Assembly (NCBI GenBank): GCA_002344975.1
Contig: DDUV01000042.1
Span: 126,284 to 182,196, forward strand
Source of the DNA: Saprospiraceae bacterium UBA2329
GTDB taxonomy: Bacteria; Bacteroidota; Bacteroidia; Chitinophagales; Saprospiraceae
Reading direction: 5' to 3'
DNA length: 55,913 bases
The position numbers were made by a program, and so were the translations under genes. Positions 41,986 to 50,164 of the stretch are shown here, piece by piece. Below the pieces are notes generated by a model. That model was not told the DNA's origin, ran no database searches, and saw only the letters and a program-made list of their open reading frames with translations. The first letter of the stretch is position 1. Each line of letters starts with the position of its first letter.

Positions 41986-44900
41986 ATGAATCGCCTGAAA
42001 TTCCAATTTGCCGGCGCCCCGCTCGGAGTGCCGACCCCCGCCTCGGCCACCACAGCCCGCGTCTTGCCGACGGTAGAAGTAGCAGAATACGAAGTGACGA
42101 TGCGTCGCTCGGCAGAGGAGCCGCTTATTGAGATAGATGCGCTCGAAAACGATGTTTTTGAATTCGTCATGGACGACGACAGCCAGTGGTTTGTCCGGGC
42201 CGAGGACTTGGCCGACAATTTGCGTCGCAGCTATCAGGCGCGTGGCGTGGAAACCGATCCCAATGTGATCGTCATACCAGCGCAATTTGAAACGCAGCCG
42301 GGCACCCGCAGTTTGCTGACGGAGGCCGCCAAGCATAAGTTGATGCGTTTCTACACCAACTGGGCTGGAGAAGTGGCGGTGAAAATAATTGCCGAAAAAA
42401 TGGAAAGCAAGCTCCGAACAGGACTGCACCAGCTTGGCAAAAATTTTGAACTGCTCGAACTGCCCGATTTTAAAACCGCGCCATCCGAACCGTACCTGCT
42501 GCTGCTGCACGGCACCGCCTCCGATGTGGTGGGCGCTTTCAAATCCTTCACCGAAAAGGACCGGACTACCTGGGAAAAAATATACGGCGCCTACGAAGGC
42601 CGGGTGCTGGCATTTGAACACAAAACCTTGTCGGAAAGCCCGCTCAAAAACACCAGAGACCTGCTGGAATCGCTGCCGGAAGGCATTACGCTCGATCTCG
42701 TGAGCCATTCGCGGGGCGGCCTGATCGGGGAGGTGCTGGCTCGTTTTTCTGAAGACGTAGAATTGTCGGAAACGCTCCGCAAAGCTTTTGAAAATAAAGA
42801 GAAGGCGCTGCTCGGCGAGCTGGCGAAAGTGCAGGAACTGATCAGAGACAAAAAGCCCAAAGTGCGCAAGTTTGTGCGCGTAGCCTGCCCCACCGGCGGC
42901 ACCACGCTGATGAGCAAACGCCTCGACGTATGGCTCAATGTGATGCTCAATTCTCTAAGACTCATTCCCGGCTTCAGCGGCAATCCGGTGTACGAGTTTT
43001 TGTCGGATTTCATCAAAGCCGTTGTCCACGAGCGGTTTGAGGCCAAGTCGCTGCCTGGGTTGGCCGCCATGATGTCGGATTCCCCTTTGGTGAAACTGCT
43101 CAATCACAGCGAAAAGAAATTAGAATCCTCGCTCTACGTCATATCCGGCGATGCCCGCGCAGGCAAACTGTTCGGCAAGCTGTTGGTCTTGGTCGGCGAT
43201 CTGTTTTTCAGGGAGGAACACGACCTGGTGGTGCCCGTGAGTTCCATGCGCATCGGTGTTCCGCGGCTTCAACCCGTGTGGGAGCATCTGAGCAAGGATG
43301 AGGTAGTCAACCACTGCAATTATTTCCTCAATCCGGGAACTCGTCAGGCCATTCTCACGGCACTCACGGCGCAACACCTGCTCGCAGATGACTTCCGCGA
43401 GCTCCGGGCCTCTGTGAGCCATCTCCGTAAAATCAAAGTGGCCCCGACGCATCAATCGGGCCGGCCCACCGTATTCCTCTTGCCCGGTATCATGGGCACA
43501 CACCTGCGCCGCGACCAACTCCGTATATGGGTGAACTATGCGGAACTGGCCACCGGCGGCTTGATGGATTTGAAAATTGATGACGCCAAAATCCAACCCG
43601 ACGGCCTCCACGATCCCACCTACGCCGACCTGGCCGAGTATCTGAGCCGCAAAAATTACAACGTGATTCCCTGGGGTTTCGATTGGAGGCAAGACCTTCT
43701 TCAAAGTGCAGCGCAATTGAAGGATGCGATTTCGGAATATTTGGACAAAGAAGACGGCCAACAGAGCAAAGCGCCCGTCTCTTTCATTGCCCACTCTATG
43801 GGCGGCCTGTTGCTGCGCACGACTTTTGCCAAATACCCCGAATTGTACCCTCGTTTGGCCGCACGGCCGCATTTCCGGGTCTTGTTGCTGGGCGTGCCTT
43901 TGGAAGGCTCCTGGGCCATTGCCCGCGTGCTGGCCGGACGAGATCGCCTCATTCAAAAAGTGGCCCTGCTCGATTTGATACATAGCAAAAGGGACTTGTT
44001 GTCTGTCATTTCCCAATATCCGGGCTTCCTGCAATTGCTGCCCCGCAACGACCTCAACATCCAGCAGTTTTTTAGTTATTGGAAACAGAATCCCGACGAG
44101 TATCCACTCTTGCCTGACAATGCGCAAAGCTACCTGGATGCGCTCCGGGAATTGCCGGAAGGCCCCTCCTGGAATGCGAGGGTGGTCAAATACATTGCCG
44201 GTCAGGACGACCAAACGCCCGACGATGTGCTCATAGAAGGCAGTCAATTGCGGGTTCGCGCCACGCCCGAAGGTGACGGCCGCGTACCCTGGGCCACCAT
44301 TCCCAGAGAACTGGAAGATGCCACTTATTATGTGCCGGTTTCGCACGGCGAGATTCCAGACTATCAACCCGCATTTGAGGCTTTCGCCGAACTTTTGGAC
44401 AAGGGCAGCACGGAGCTGCTCTCGCGCCGGAAACCGGTTTTCCGCTCCATCGCCGCTCAAAATTGGATGCCCGAAGAGGATGTGGTGGAGTACCCTTCCG
44501 AAACGGATATAGACGATGCCGTTGGCGGCAGAAAGGCCCTTTTGTCGGCTGCACCTGCGGCGGCCACCGTGCAAGTCAGCATTATGCATGGCGATCTGGC
44601 TCACTCCAGGTACCCGCTCATCGCCGGCCATTTCAAGGGCGACGCCATACTTTTTGCAGAAAAAGTGATGGATGGGTACTTAGACGACAAGCTGAGCATG
44701 CGTTACGAGCTGGGGCACTATGCGGAGGAGATAGGGCAAAACATCATTCTCATTCCCAAAGAAGGGCGCTTCAAGGGAGGCATTGTCATCGGTTTGGGTA
44801 ATTTCGGCGAACTGACGGCCTCCAAACTTCAAACCAGCCTCCATTCTGCTTTGGTCAATTATCTGCTCAAACTGTCGGAAGAATCGCCCGGTGAAAAGGG

Positions 44901-47247
44901 AGCCGAGGTCGGAATTTCCACCCTGCTGATCGGTTCTGGCTTCGGCAGCCTGCTGATCGGAGATTGCGTCAAGGCGGTTTTCGATGCGGTATTGGAGGTC
45001 AATAAGCAGGCGAGGGCGCAAAGTTCAGACAAATTGCCCCTCATCCGGCATGTGGAAATCGTGGAATTGTACCGCTACAAAGTGGTGCAGTGCCTGCGCT
45101 TCATCCGCCACCTTTCGCGCGATGCCCGGTATAGCGCTTTTCAATTGGCCGGACAGCCGGTCAGGTCTGTTGCCGGCCGGAGAGACCGCATTCCCGACGA
45201 AATCAACTCGGAATGGTGGCATCGCCTCAAAATCAGTGTGGCAGACAGCGGCGCTCAGCACGACGCTGCCCGCTTCAACAGGCCACTCGTGTTTACTTCC
45301 ATCACCGACCGTTCGAGGGCGGAAGAAAAGATATTGGATACCAATCGCGTCATTGTAGATGAATTGGTGCAGGAGGCAGCCCGTTTTGCAGTTGCCAATC
45401 CCGGCCTGTCAAAAGCGCTTTTTGAATTGTTGGTGCCCAATGAATTCAAAAACTATACCTCCGAATTGCGCAACATGGTGCTGATTGTGGATAAAGAAAC
45501 TGCCCGCTACCCCTGGGAACTCATGAGCAGCGCCGAAAAGGGAAAGGACCAGCCCATTGCCGTTAAGGCGGGCCTGCTGCGCCAGTTGAGTACCTCCAAT
45601 TTCCGTCCTCAGGTAGAAAGCGCAGGTGGCAACAAGGCACTCGTGTTAGGCGATCCGCTGCTGGAGGGCATGCACCCGCAATTGCCCGGCGCCCGGCAAG
45701 AGGCCCAAAATGTGGCCGACATCTTGGGCAAAAACGGCTACGACGTATCGGCACACATCGGCAGCAAGTCTATGCTCGCCGTGATTGACCTCCTTTCGCA
45801 GCCTTACCAAATCCTGCATTTTGCCGCGCATGGCATCAGCAACGACCCCAAAACCGGCCAGACCGGCATCGTTCTGGGGCCGAATACCATCCTCACGCCC
45901 TCTGTTTTTAAACAAATGCGCTATGTGCCTGACATGGTGTTTGTCAATTGCTGCTCGCTGGGGGAAATCGAACCCGAAAAGGAAAAGTACCTACAGGCCA
46001 AATACGAAGTGGCGGCGAGCGTGGGCTGCCAACTCATAGAAATGGGCGTGCGGGCCGTCATTGTGGCCGGTTGGGAAGTAGAGGACCTGGCCGCCCGGCA
46101 TTTTTCAGAGCTTATTTATCAGCAATTGCTGAGCGGTGTCCAATTTGGACGAGCCGTTCAGAATGCGAGAACAACTGTTTTTAACGAACATCAGGGCAAC
46201 AACACCTGGGGCGCCTACCAATGCTACGGCGATCCTTTTTATGTATTGAAGAAGATACGCAAAGACAATGCGCCATCCAAGCCGATCCTGGCCGATGCAG
46301 AGGAAGCCGTGACCGAATTGGACAATTTGCTCAACGGCATTGACACTGCGGGCATGAGAACTGCTGACAAAGAAGCCCTGCTCAAAAAAATCAGTGGTTG
46401 GGAGAACAACGTTGAAATGTTTTGCTCCGACAGTCGGGTGATGGAGAAGATCGCCGAGGCGTATGCCAAGGCCGGTGATTTGAAAACCGCCGTGGCCCGG
46501 TATGAGCAAGTATTTAGGTCAGAAACAGCTAAGTACAGCGTGCGCGCCATCGAGCAATGCTTCAATCTGCGCGTGCGCCTGCTGGCCGAACAGGCCGAGT
46601 TGGATGCCGATGGTTTGAACATAGAGGACACCATTGGCCAATTAAACGGCTACATTCAGGAAATGGAAGCTTTCAATCGAATTTATCCAAGTTCCGAACG
46701 GCTCAGCCTCGTTGGGTCTGCATACAAACGGGCATTCATGATCCATCCCCAAACGGAGTCTCTCAAAAAAGCGGAAAAAGCATATTACGAATCCTGGCAG
46801 TATGATCGGCGCCATCCGGACAGGCGGTCCAATATGTATTATCCTTTTTTCAACTGGGCCATGGCCTACGCCCTGCTCGAAGTAGCGGGTCAAAATCTGC
46901 CGCAACACAAGCCTGCCGAAGCCGATCTGAAACAGGCATTGGCCGAAGCCGAGGCTTTAGATGCCCAAAAGCCCGATTTTTGGAACAAAACCGCGCCTTC
47001 CATGGGCTATGCCTATCAGTTGATAAAAGCCAAGGATGCGGCCAAGAGAAAGCGCCTGATCGAGCAATTGGAAGACAACTTCCGCGAAGCCTGGAAAACA
47101 GAAGGAAACGAGTCGAATCGCAAATCGCATTTGGATCAGTTTCGCTTCATCATCTGCGCCCTGAGCCTGAAGAAAGATGAAAAGGCCGTTGCAGCAAAAA
47201 TCGCCGCTTTTGAGGAGGTCATGGCTGGCATTGGGCGCATCCGTTGA
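41986..47247 (+). CDS. giant alpha/beta-hydrolase - alpha/beta-hydrolase - CHAT protease - helical-repeat protein
   Basis: 1753 residues from the ATG at 41986, no signal peptide. First hydrolase: YLLLLHGTASDVVGAF (His ~175) and nucleophile Ser242 in LVSHSRGGLIGEVL. Second hydrolase, LCAT/PGAP1-like: FLLPGIMGTHLRRDQL and Ser604 in FIAHSMGGLLLR. About 862-1070 is an alpha/beta region (HGDLAHSRYPLIAGHFKGDA, IGLGNFGELTASKLQ). A CHAT (caspase-like) domain at ~1140-1430 has LRNMVLIVDKETARYPWELM, catalytic His1282 in LHFAAHG and Cys1323 in VFVNCCSLG. The last ~310 residues are TPR-like helices (KTAVARYEQVFRSETAKYS). CHAT proteases cut partners in cell-death and defence pathways; joining one to two lipase-like modules suggests a self-contained cytoplasmic effector. 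Trigger and target unknown. Confidence 0.87.
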   Translation: MNRLKFQFAGAPLGVPTPASATTARVLPTVEVAEYEVTMRRSAEEPLIEIDALENDVFEFVMDDDSQWFVRAEDLADNLRRSYQARGVETDPNVIVIPAQFETQPGTRSLLTEAAKHKLMRFYTNWAGEVAVKIIAEKMESKLRTGLHQLGKNFELLELPDFKTAPSEPYLLLLHGTASDVVGAFKSFTEKDRTTWEKIYGAYEGRVLAFEHKTLSESPLKNTRDLLESLPEGITLDLVSHSRGGLIGEVLARFSEDVELSETLRKAFENKEKALLGELAKVQELIRDKKPKVRKFVRVACPTGGTTLMSKRLDVWLNVMLNSLRLIPGFSGNPVYEFLSDFIKAVVHERFEAKSLPGLAAMMSDSPLVKLLNHSEKKLESSLYVISGDARAGKLFGKLLVLVGDLFFREEHDLVVPVSSMRIGVPRLQPVWEHLSKDEVVNHCNYFLNPGTRQAILTALTAQHLLADDFRELRASVSHLRKIKVAPTHQSGRPTVFLLPGIMGTHLRRDQLRIWVNYAELATGGLMDLKIDDAKIQPDGLHDPTYADLAEYLSRKNYNVIPWGFDWRQDLLQSAAQLKDAISEYLDKEDGQQSKAPVSFIAHSMGGLLLRTTFAKYPELYPRLAARPHFRVLLLGVPLEGSWAIARVLAGRDRLIQKVALLDLIHSKRDLLSVISQYPGFLQLLPRNDLNIQQFFSYWKQNPDEYPLLPDNAQSYLDALRELPEGPSWNARVVKYIAGQDDQTPDDVLIEGSQLRVRATPEGDGRVPWATIPRELEDATYYVPVSHGEIPDYQPAFEAFAELLDKGSTELLSRRKPVFRSIAAQNWMPEEDVVEYPSETDIDDAVGGRKALLSAAPAAATVQVSIMHGDLAHSRYPLIAGHFKGDAILFAEKVMDGYLDDKLSMRYELGHYAEEIGQNIILIPKEGRFKGGIVIGLGNFGELTASKLQTSLHSALVNYLLKLSEESPGEKGAEVGISTLLIGSGFGSLLIGDCVKAVFDAVLEVNKQARAQSSDKLPLIRHVEIVELYRYKVVQCLRFIRHLSRDARYSAFQLAGQPVRSVAGRRDRIPDEINSEWWHRLKISVADSGAQHDAARFNRPLVFTSITDRSRAEEKILDTNRVIVDELVQEAARFAVANPGLSKALFELLVPNEFKNYTSELRNMVLIVDKETARYPWELMSSAEKGKDQPIAVKAGLLRQLSTSNFRPQVESAGGNKALVLGDPLLEGMHPQLPGARQEAQNVADILGKNGYDVSAHIGSKSMLAVIDLLSQPYQILHFAAHGISNDPKTGQTGIVLGPNTILTPSVFKQMRYVPDMVFVNCCSLGEIEPEKEKYLQAKYEVAASVGCQLIEMGVRAVIVAGWEVEDLAARHFSELIYQQLLSGVQFGRAVQNARTTVFNEHQGNNTWGAYQCYGDPFYVLKKIRKDNAPSKPILADAEEAVTELDNLLNGIDTAGMRTADKEALLKKISGWENNVEMFCSDSRVMEKIAEAYAKAGDLKTAVARYEQVFRSETAKYSVRAIEQCFNLRVRLLAEQAELDADGLNIEDTIGQLNGYIQEMEAFNRIYPSSERLSLVGSAYKRAFMIHPQTESLKKAEKAYYESWQYDRRHPDRRSNMYYPFFNWAMAYALLEVAGQNLPQHKPAEADLKQALAEAEALDAQKPDFWNKTAPSMGYAYQLIKAKDAAKRKRLIEQLEDNFREAWKTEGNESNRKSHLDQFRFIICALSLKKDEKAVAAKIAAFEEVMAGIGRIR

Positions 47248-47347
47248 CGGGGCGGGATAAGCGCGGGCAGTGAGGCGATTGCGAAGCCTTTCAGGATTCG
47301 TAATCGTAGAGTGCTTGTGCAACGGGTAGGGCAGGGTGAAGTCGGGA

Positions 47348-47410
47348 GGTAACCGGAAGTTACCGCCTGACCTGGCGGCGTGAGGCGCTGACTTTCGGTT
47401 AGCGCCTCAC
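47348..47410. repeat. REP-like inverted repeats
   Basis: GGTAAC (47348-47353) pairs with GTTACC (47359-47364). GTGAGGCGCT (47380-47389) pairs perfectly with AGCGCCTCAC (47401-47410). The GTGAGGCG core resembles the repeats around the Uma2 gene. Confidence 0.55.
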
Positions 47411-47433
47411 TTGGTTGGCAGGGCATACCCCAA

Positions 47434-47480
47434 AAACAAAACGAGGGAACGACCTTTCGATCATTCCCCCCGTTTTGTTT
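47434..47480. terminator. bidirectional terminator between convergent genes
   Basis: AAACAAAACG-A-GGGAACGA (47434 on) pairs with TCATTCCCCCCGTTTTGTTT (47461-47480), a long stem with few mismatches. The A-rich start and T-rich end allow use from both strands. It lies between the CHAT gene and the beta-helix gene. Confidence 0.8.
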
Positions 47481-47501
47481 GATGTTCGGCGCGAAAAAAA
47501 A

Positions 47502-48515
47502 TTACATATTGGTCTTAAAAACGATTTCGGAAACGTTGCGACGGGAAGCGCCTGCATTGTTGGTGGTGCTGCTGACCGTAGTGCCTACTTTGTCGATATT
47601 GCCGTTGAAAGAGCAACTGCTGTCCACATCGGCATCGCAGGCGCCGGCGGAAGTGTCGCGGTTATTGTAAACGCTGCTGCCGCGGACGTAAGAGAGGTTC
47701 TTGGTGAACGCAGTGCGGGAGATTTTCGGCAGCGATTCGCCGCTTTGAGCGATGTTGAAGATGGCGCCGCCGTAGGAAGCCTCATTTTCTTCAAAAAGGC
47801 AGTTGATGATGGTAGGAGAGCTGATGCCGAAGCTGCCGTTGTTGTACAGCGCGCCGCCGTCGAGATCGGCGTGGTTGTTCACAAATTGGCAATTTTCGAT
47901 GCGAGGATTGGCAACACCGTTGGCTGCGTAGTTGTAGAAAGCAGCACCGTCGCGGCCATAGTTATTGATGAAAAGGCAGTTCAGGACGGTGGGATTGGAG
48001 TATCCGTTGGAGCCGTCGTTGTACCAGCCTGCGCCGCTGCGTTGCAGAGCGCCTTTCTCACGCACCACGCCGTTGGCGGTGCCGGAGCTGATAACGAAGC
48101 CGTCAATCGTGGTAGCGGCGCTCACGTTTTTGGTCAGAACTACGGTATAGGAATTGTCTTCGAGAGAGTTGGGAGAACCGATTTCGCCGCTCAGCACGGT
48201 GAGGTTCTTCTGCCAGTCGCGCTGCGAAGGGCTGCTTTCGAAACCGGCAAAGCCGCCCAACAGCACCACGCCGTCAGGAATGACAAAAGAAGCGTCGCGG
48301 TTGCCCGTGGCTGTAGGAGCGTACTTGCCCTCGGCTACCCAAATCTGGACAGGGCCGCGCTGGCGGGCTGCATGAAGCGCCTGTTGCAAATCGCCGAAAG
48401 CGTTTTGCCAAGATGACCCGTCTCTGTTGGCGCCGGAGCGTACGAAGATTTGAGCTTGGGCAGTCAGTGCGCAAGCCAAGATGAGTACAAGTGTGATAAA
48501 ATTTGTCTGTTTCAC
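47502..48515 (-). CDS. exported right-handed beta-helix protein
   Basis: 337 residues if it starts at the GTG at 48515, which directly gives a signal peptide (KQTNFITLVLILACALTAQA); a TTG at 48542 is the next in-frame candidate and no ATG fits. The mature part is a parallel beta-helix of the choice-of-anchor-Q family: FVRSGANRDGSSWQNAFGDL, VLLGGFAGFESSPSQRDW, then repeated turns such as NPTVLNCLFINNYGRDGAAF, NPRIENCQFVNNHADLDGGA and SPTIINCLFEENEASYGGAI. It is related to the N-terminal part of the 1074-residue protein at 31131, but has neither SprB repeats nor a clear T9SS domain. Surface or secreted location inferred; ligand unknown. Confidence 0.8.
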   Translation of the reverse strand: MKQTNFITLVLILACALTAQAQIFVRSGANRDGSSWQNAFGDLQQALHAARQRGPVQIWVAEGKYAPTATGNRDASFVIPDGVVLLGGFAGFESSPSQRDWQKNLTVLSGEIGSPNSLEDNSYTVVLTKNVSAATTIDGFVISSGTANGVVREKGALQRSGAGWYNDGSNGYSNPTVLNCLFINNYGRDGAAFYNYAANGVANPRIENCQFVNNHADLDGGALYNNGSFGISSPTIINCLFEENEASYGGAIFNIAQSGESLPKISRTAFTKNLSYVRGSSVYNNRDTSAGACDADVDSSCSFNGNIDKVGTTVSSTTNNAGASRRNVSEIVFKTNM

Positions 48516-48663
48516 GTTATCTCGTTTTTGAAGTCGGTTCAAATCAATGCCGTTGTGAGATAAGCAGGGAAATGAATACCTACAATGGCTTTAAAAAAGC
48601 CAAACGAGATGCTGCAAACTTGGACAGAGCAATGTGCTCTTTTTCAAAAATATAGGAATGGCG

Positions 48664-48695
48664 CAAATATATGCCTTTTTATTATTTGAAAACAA
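48664..48695 (-). promoter_or_regulatory. candidate promoter of the beta-helix gene
   Basis: Minus strand TTG (48695-48693), 21-nt spacer, TATATTTG (48671-48664), exact TAnnTTTG. The leader to the GTG at 48515 would be about 140 nt. Confidence 0.5.
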
Positions 48696-48954
48696 GCGTT
48701 TGGAGAAGTTTTTTTAAAAAAAGAAAAAAAAGTGACGCTCAGACTGGTGTTTTCGTCAGAAAGCCTGTATTTTTGAGCTTTGCTTTCCGCAGGCCAGGCA
48801 CAATCGCGTTTGGTTTCGCTTAGTCGGATAATTTTCGGGCTATCTTCCGGTCTTGTCTCATGGTAAACATCAACGATCTTTCACAGGACGTCGTGATTGT
48901 ACGGCGCAGATAATTATTTGGGCGTTGCTATGGGATTTGCGGAAGCAAAAACAC

Positions 48955-48962
48955 TACATTTG
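48955..48962 (+). promoter_or_regulatory. candidate -7 box of the PorP/SprF operon
   Basis: TACATTTG, an exact TAnnTTTG match, 42 nt before the ATG at 49005. The nearest TTG (48937-48939) is only 15 nt upstream, so the -33 element is uncertain. Confidence 0.4.
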
Positions 48963-49004
48963 CTGAGTTTTCACAATCGTTCATAATTGTAAAAGCAAAA
49001 AAAT

Positions 49005-50087
49005 ATGAGAAAACAGTTACCTGCTCCTTTAAAAGTGAGGCTTGGTTTCTTGGCGTTCATCGTTCTGATGATGGCCGGAGGGCTTTCTGCACAAGACATT
49101 CACTATTCTCAATATTGGAATGCTCCGTTCAATACCAATCCGGCATTGACGGGCGTGTTCAGGGGCGATACCCGTTTTACGGCCAATTACCGAAGCCAGT
49201 GGAATACCGTACCGGTAGAGTATATGACCTTTACCGGCACCATAGACCACAAGTTTCCGGTGCGGGGAGAGCGCAACGGCTTTTTTGCCGGAGGGTTCAA
49301 TTTCAACTACGATCAGGCAGGTTTGTCGCGGCTGCATTTGGCTACTTTCGGACTGAACGGTTCCTACACACACAAGCTGTCTCAGGGCGTATTTGCCACG
49401 GCGGGCGTCTCGGCATCGTTCAATCAGCGCGGGTTTAAAATACAAGACCTGACTTTCGACAACCAGTACAGCAACCCTCGCGGGCAATACGACCCCGGCC
49501 TTCCTACCGGCGAAAACTTCCCTAATTTCAATCGAATTTATGCCGATTTCGGCACCGGCCTGAACATCCGCATCCAGAATGTAGATGCTTACGGCTCGTT
49601 GGTGGATGAATTGGCCAAGCGTTCCCGTTTGGACATCGGTATGGGCTTGTTTCACTTCAACCGCCCGGATCAGAGCTTTATTAAGGATCAGAAAGTTCCG
49701 CTGGGCATGCGATTTAGCCCCTATGCTTTCGGTGTACTCATGCTGGGCCAAGACCTTGATTTGGTGGGCAATTTCAGCGCTCAGTTTCAGGGCACCTACA
49801 AAGAAATGGTGGGTATGGGCGGATTGCGGTACCATTTCAGCACCCGCCCCGGCAAACAGGCTGCTTTACAATTGGACCTGGGCTATCGTTTTCACGAAAT
49901 CAGCGACGCACTGATTCCCGGTATCGAACTGACCTACGATCGCTGGATGGCCGGATTCACTTACGACATTAATATCTCTCCCTTTAATGTGGCGACCAAT
50001 CGCCGCGGAGGCCCGGAGTTCTCGCTTCGTTACATCATCGCCAAAGTACCTGCACTGGGTGCATTCAAGGTGTGTCCGCTCATTTGA
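49005..50087 (+). CDS. PorP/SprF family type IX secretion membrane protein
   Basis: 360 residues. Signal peptide ~1-30 (LGFLAFIVLMMAGGLSAQ) followed by the family signature DIHYSQYWNAPFNTNPALTG and FTANYRSQWNTVPVEYMTF. The rest is an outer-membrane beta-barrel with alternating strands (GFFAGGFNFNYDQAGLSRLH, GVFATAGVSASFNQRGFKI) and a terminal strand (GGPEFSLRYIIAKVPALG). PorP/SprF proteins work with the T9SS to deliver or hold large surface proteins, often one specific partner encoded next door. Here the neighbours are a PorE-like OmpA protein and a PKD adhesin in the same operon, so the adhesin is the likely client. A T9SS core component itself cannot be claimed from one paralogue. Confidence 0.93.
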   Translation: MRKQLPAPLKVRLGFLAFIVLMMAGGLSAQDIHYSQYWNAPFNTNPALTGVFRGDTRFTANYRSQWNTVPVEYMTFTGTIDHKFPVRGERNGFFAGGFNFNYDQAGLSRLHLATFGLNGSYTHKLSQGVFATAGVSASFNQRGFKIQDLTFDNQYSNPRGQYDPGLPTGENFPNFNRIYADFGTGLNIRIQNVDAYGSLVDELAKRSRLDIGMGLFHFNRPDQSFIKDQKVPLGMRFSPYAFGVLMLGQDLDLVGNFSAQFQGTYKEMVGMGGLRYHFSTRPGKQAALQLDLGYRFHEISDALIPGIELTYDRWMAGFTYDINISPFNVATNRRGGPEFSLRYIIAKVPALGAFKVCPLI

Positions 50088-50164
50088 GTGATGTATCTGC
50101 TTTCGGCCCCGAGCCGGAATCTTGCCTCCTGCATTTCTAAAAACCGAATCAAAGAACCGACTTT

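Larger units (their letters stand above)
48516..49004. other. divergent promoter region between the beta-helix and porP-type genes
   Basis: 489 bp, AT-rich in the middle with A/T tracts at about 48710-48730. It holds promoter-like boxes for both flanking genes. I see no gene in it. Confidence 0.55.

Noticed and set aside
43120..44631. 503-codon open frame antisense to the CHAT giant
   Set aside because: It runs inside the second hydrolase region of a clearly coding gene and shows no recognisable motif.
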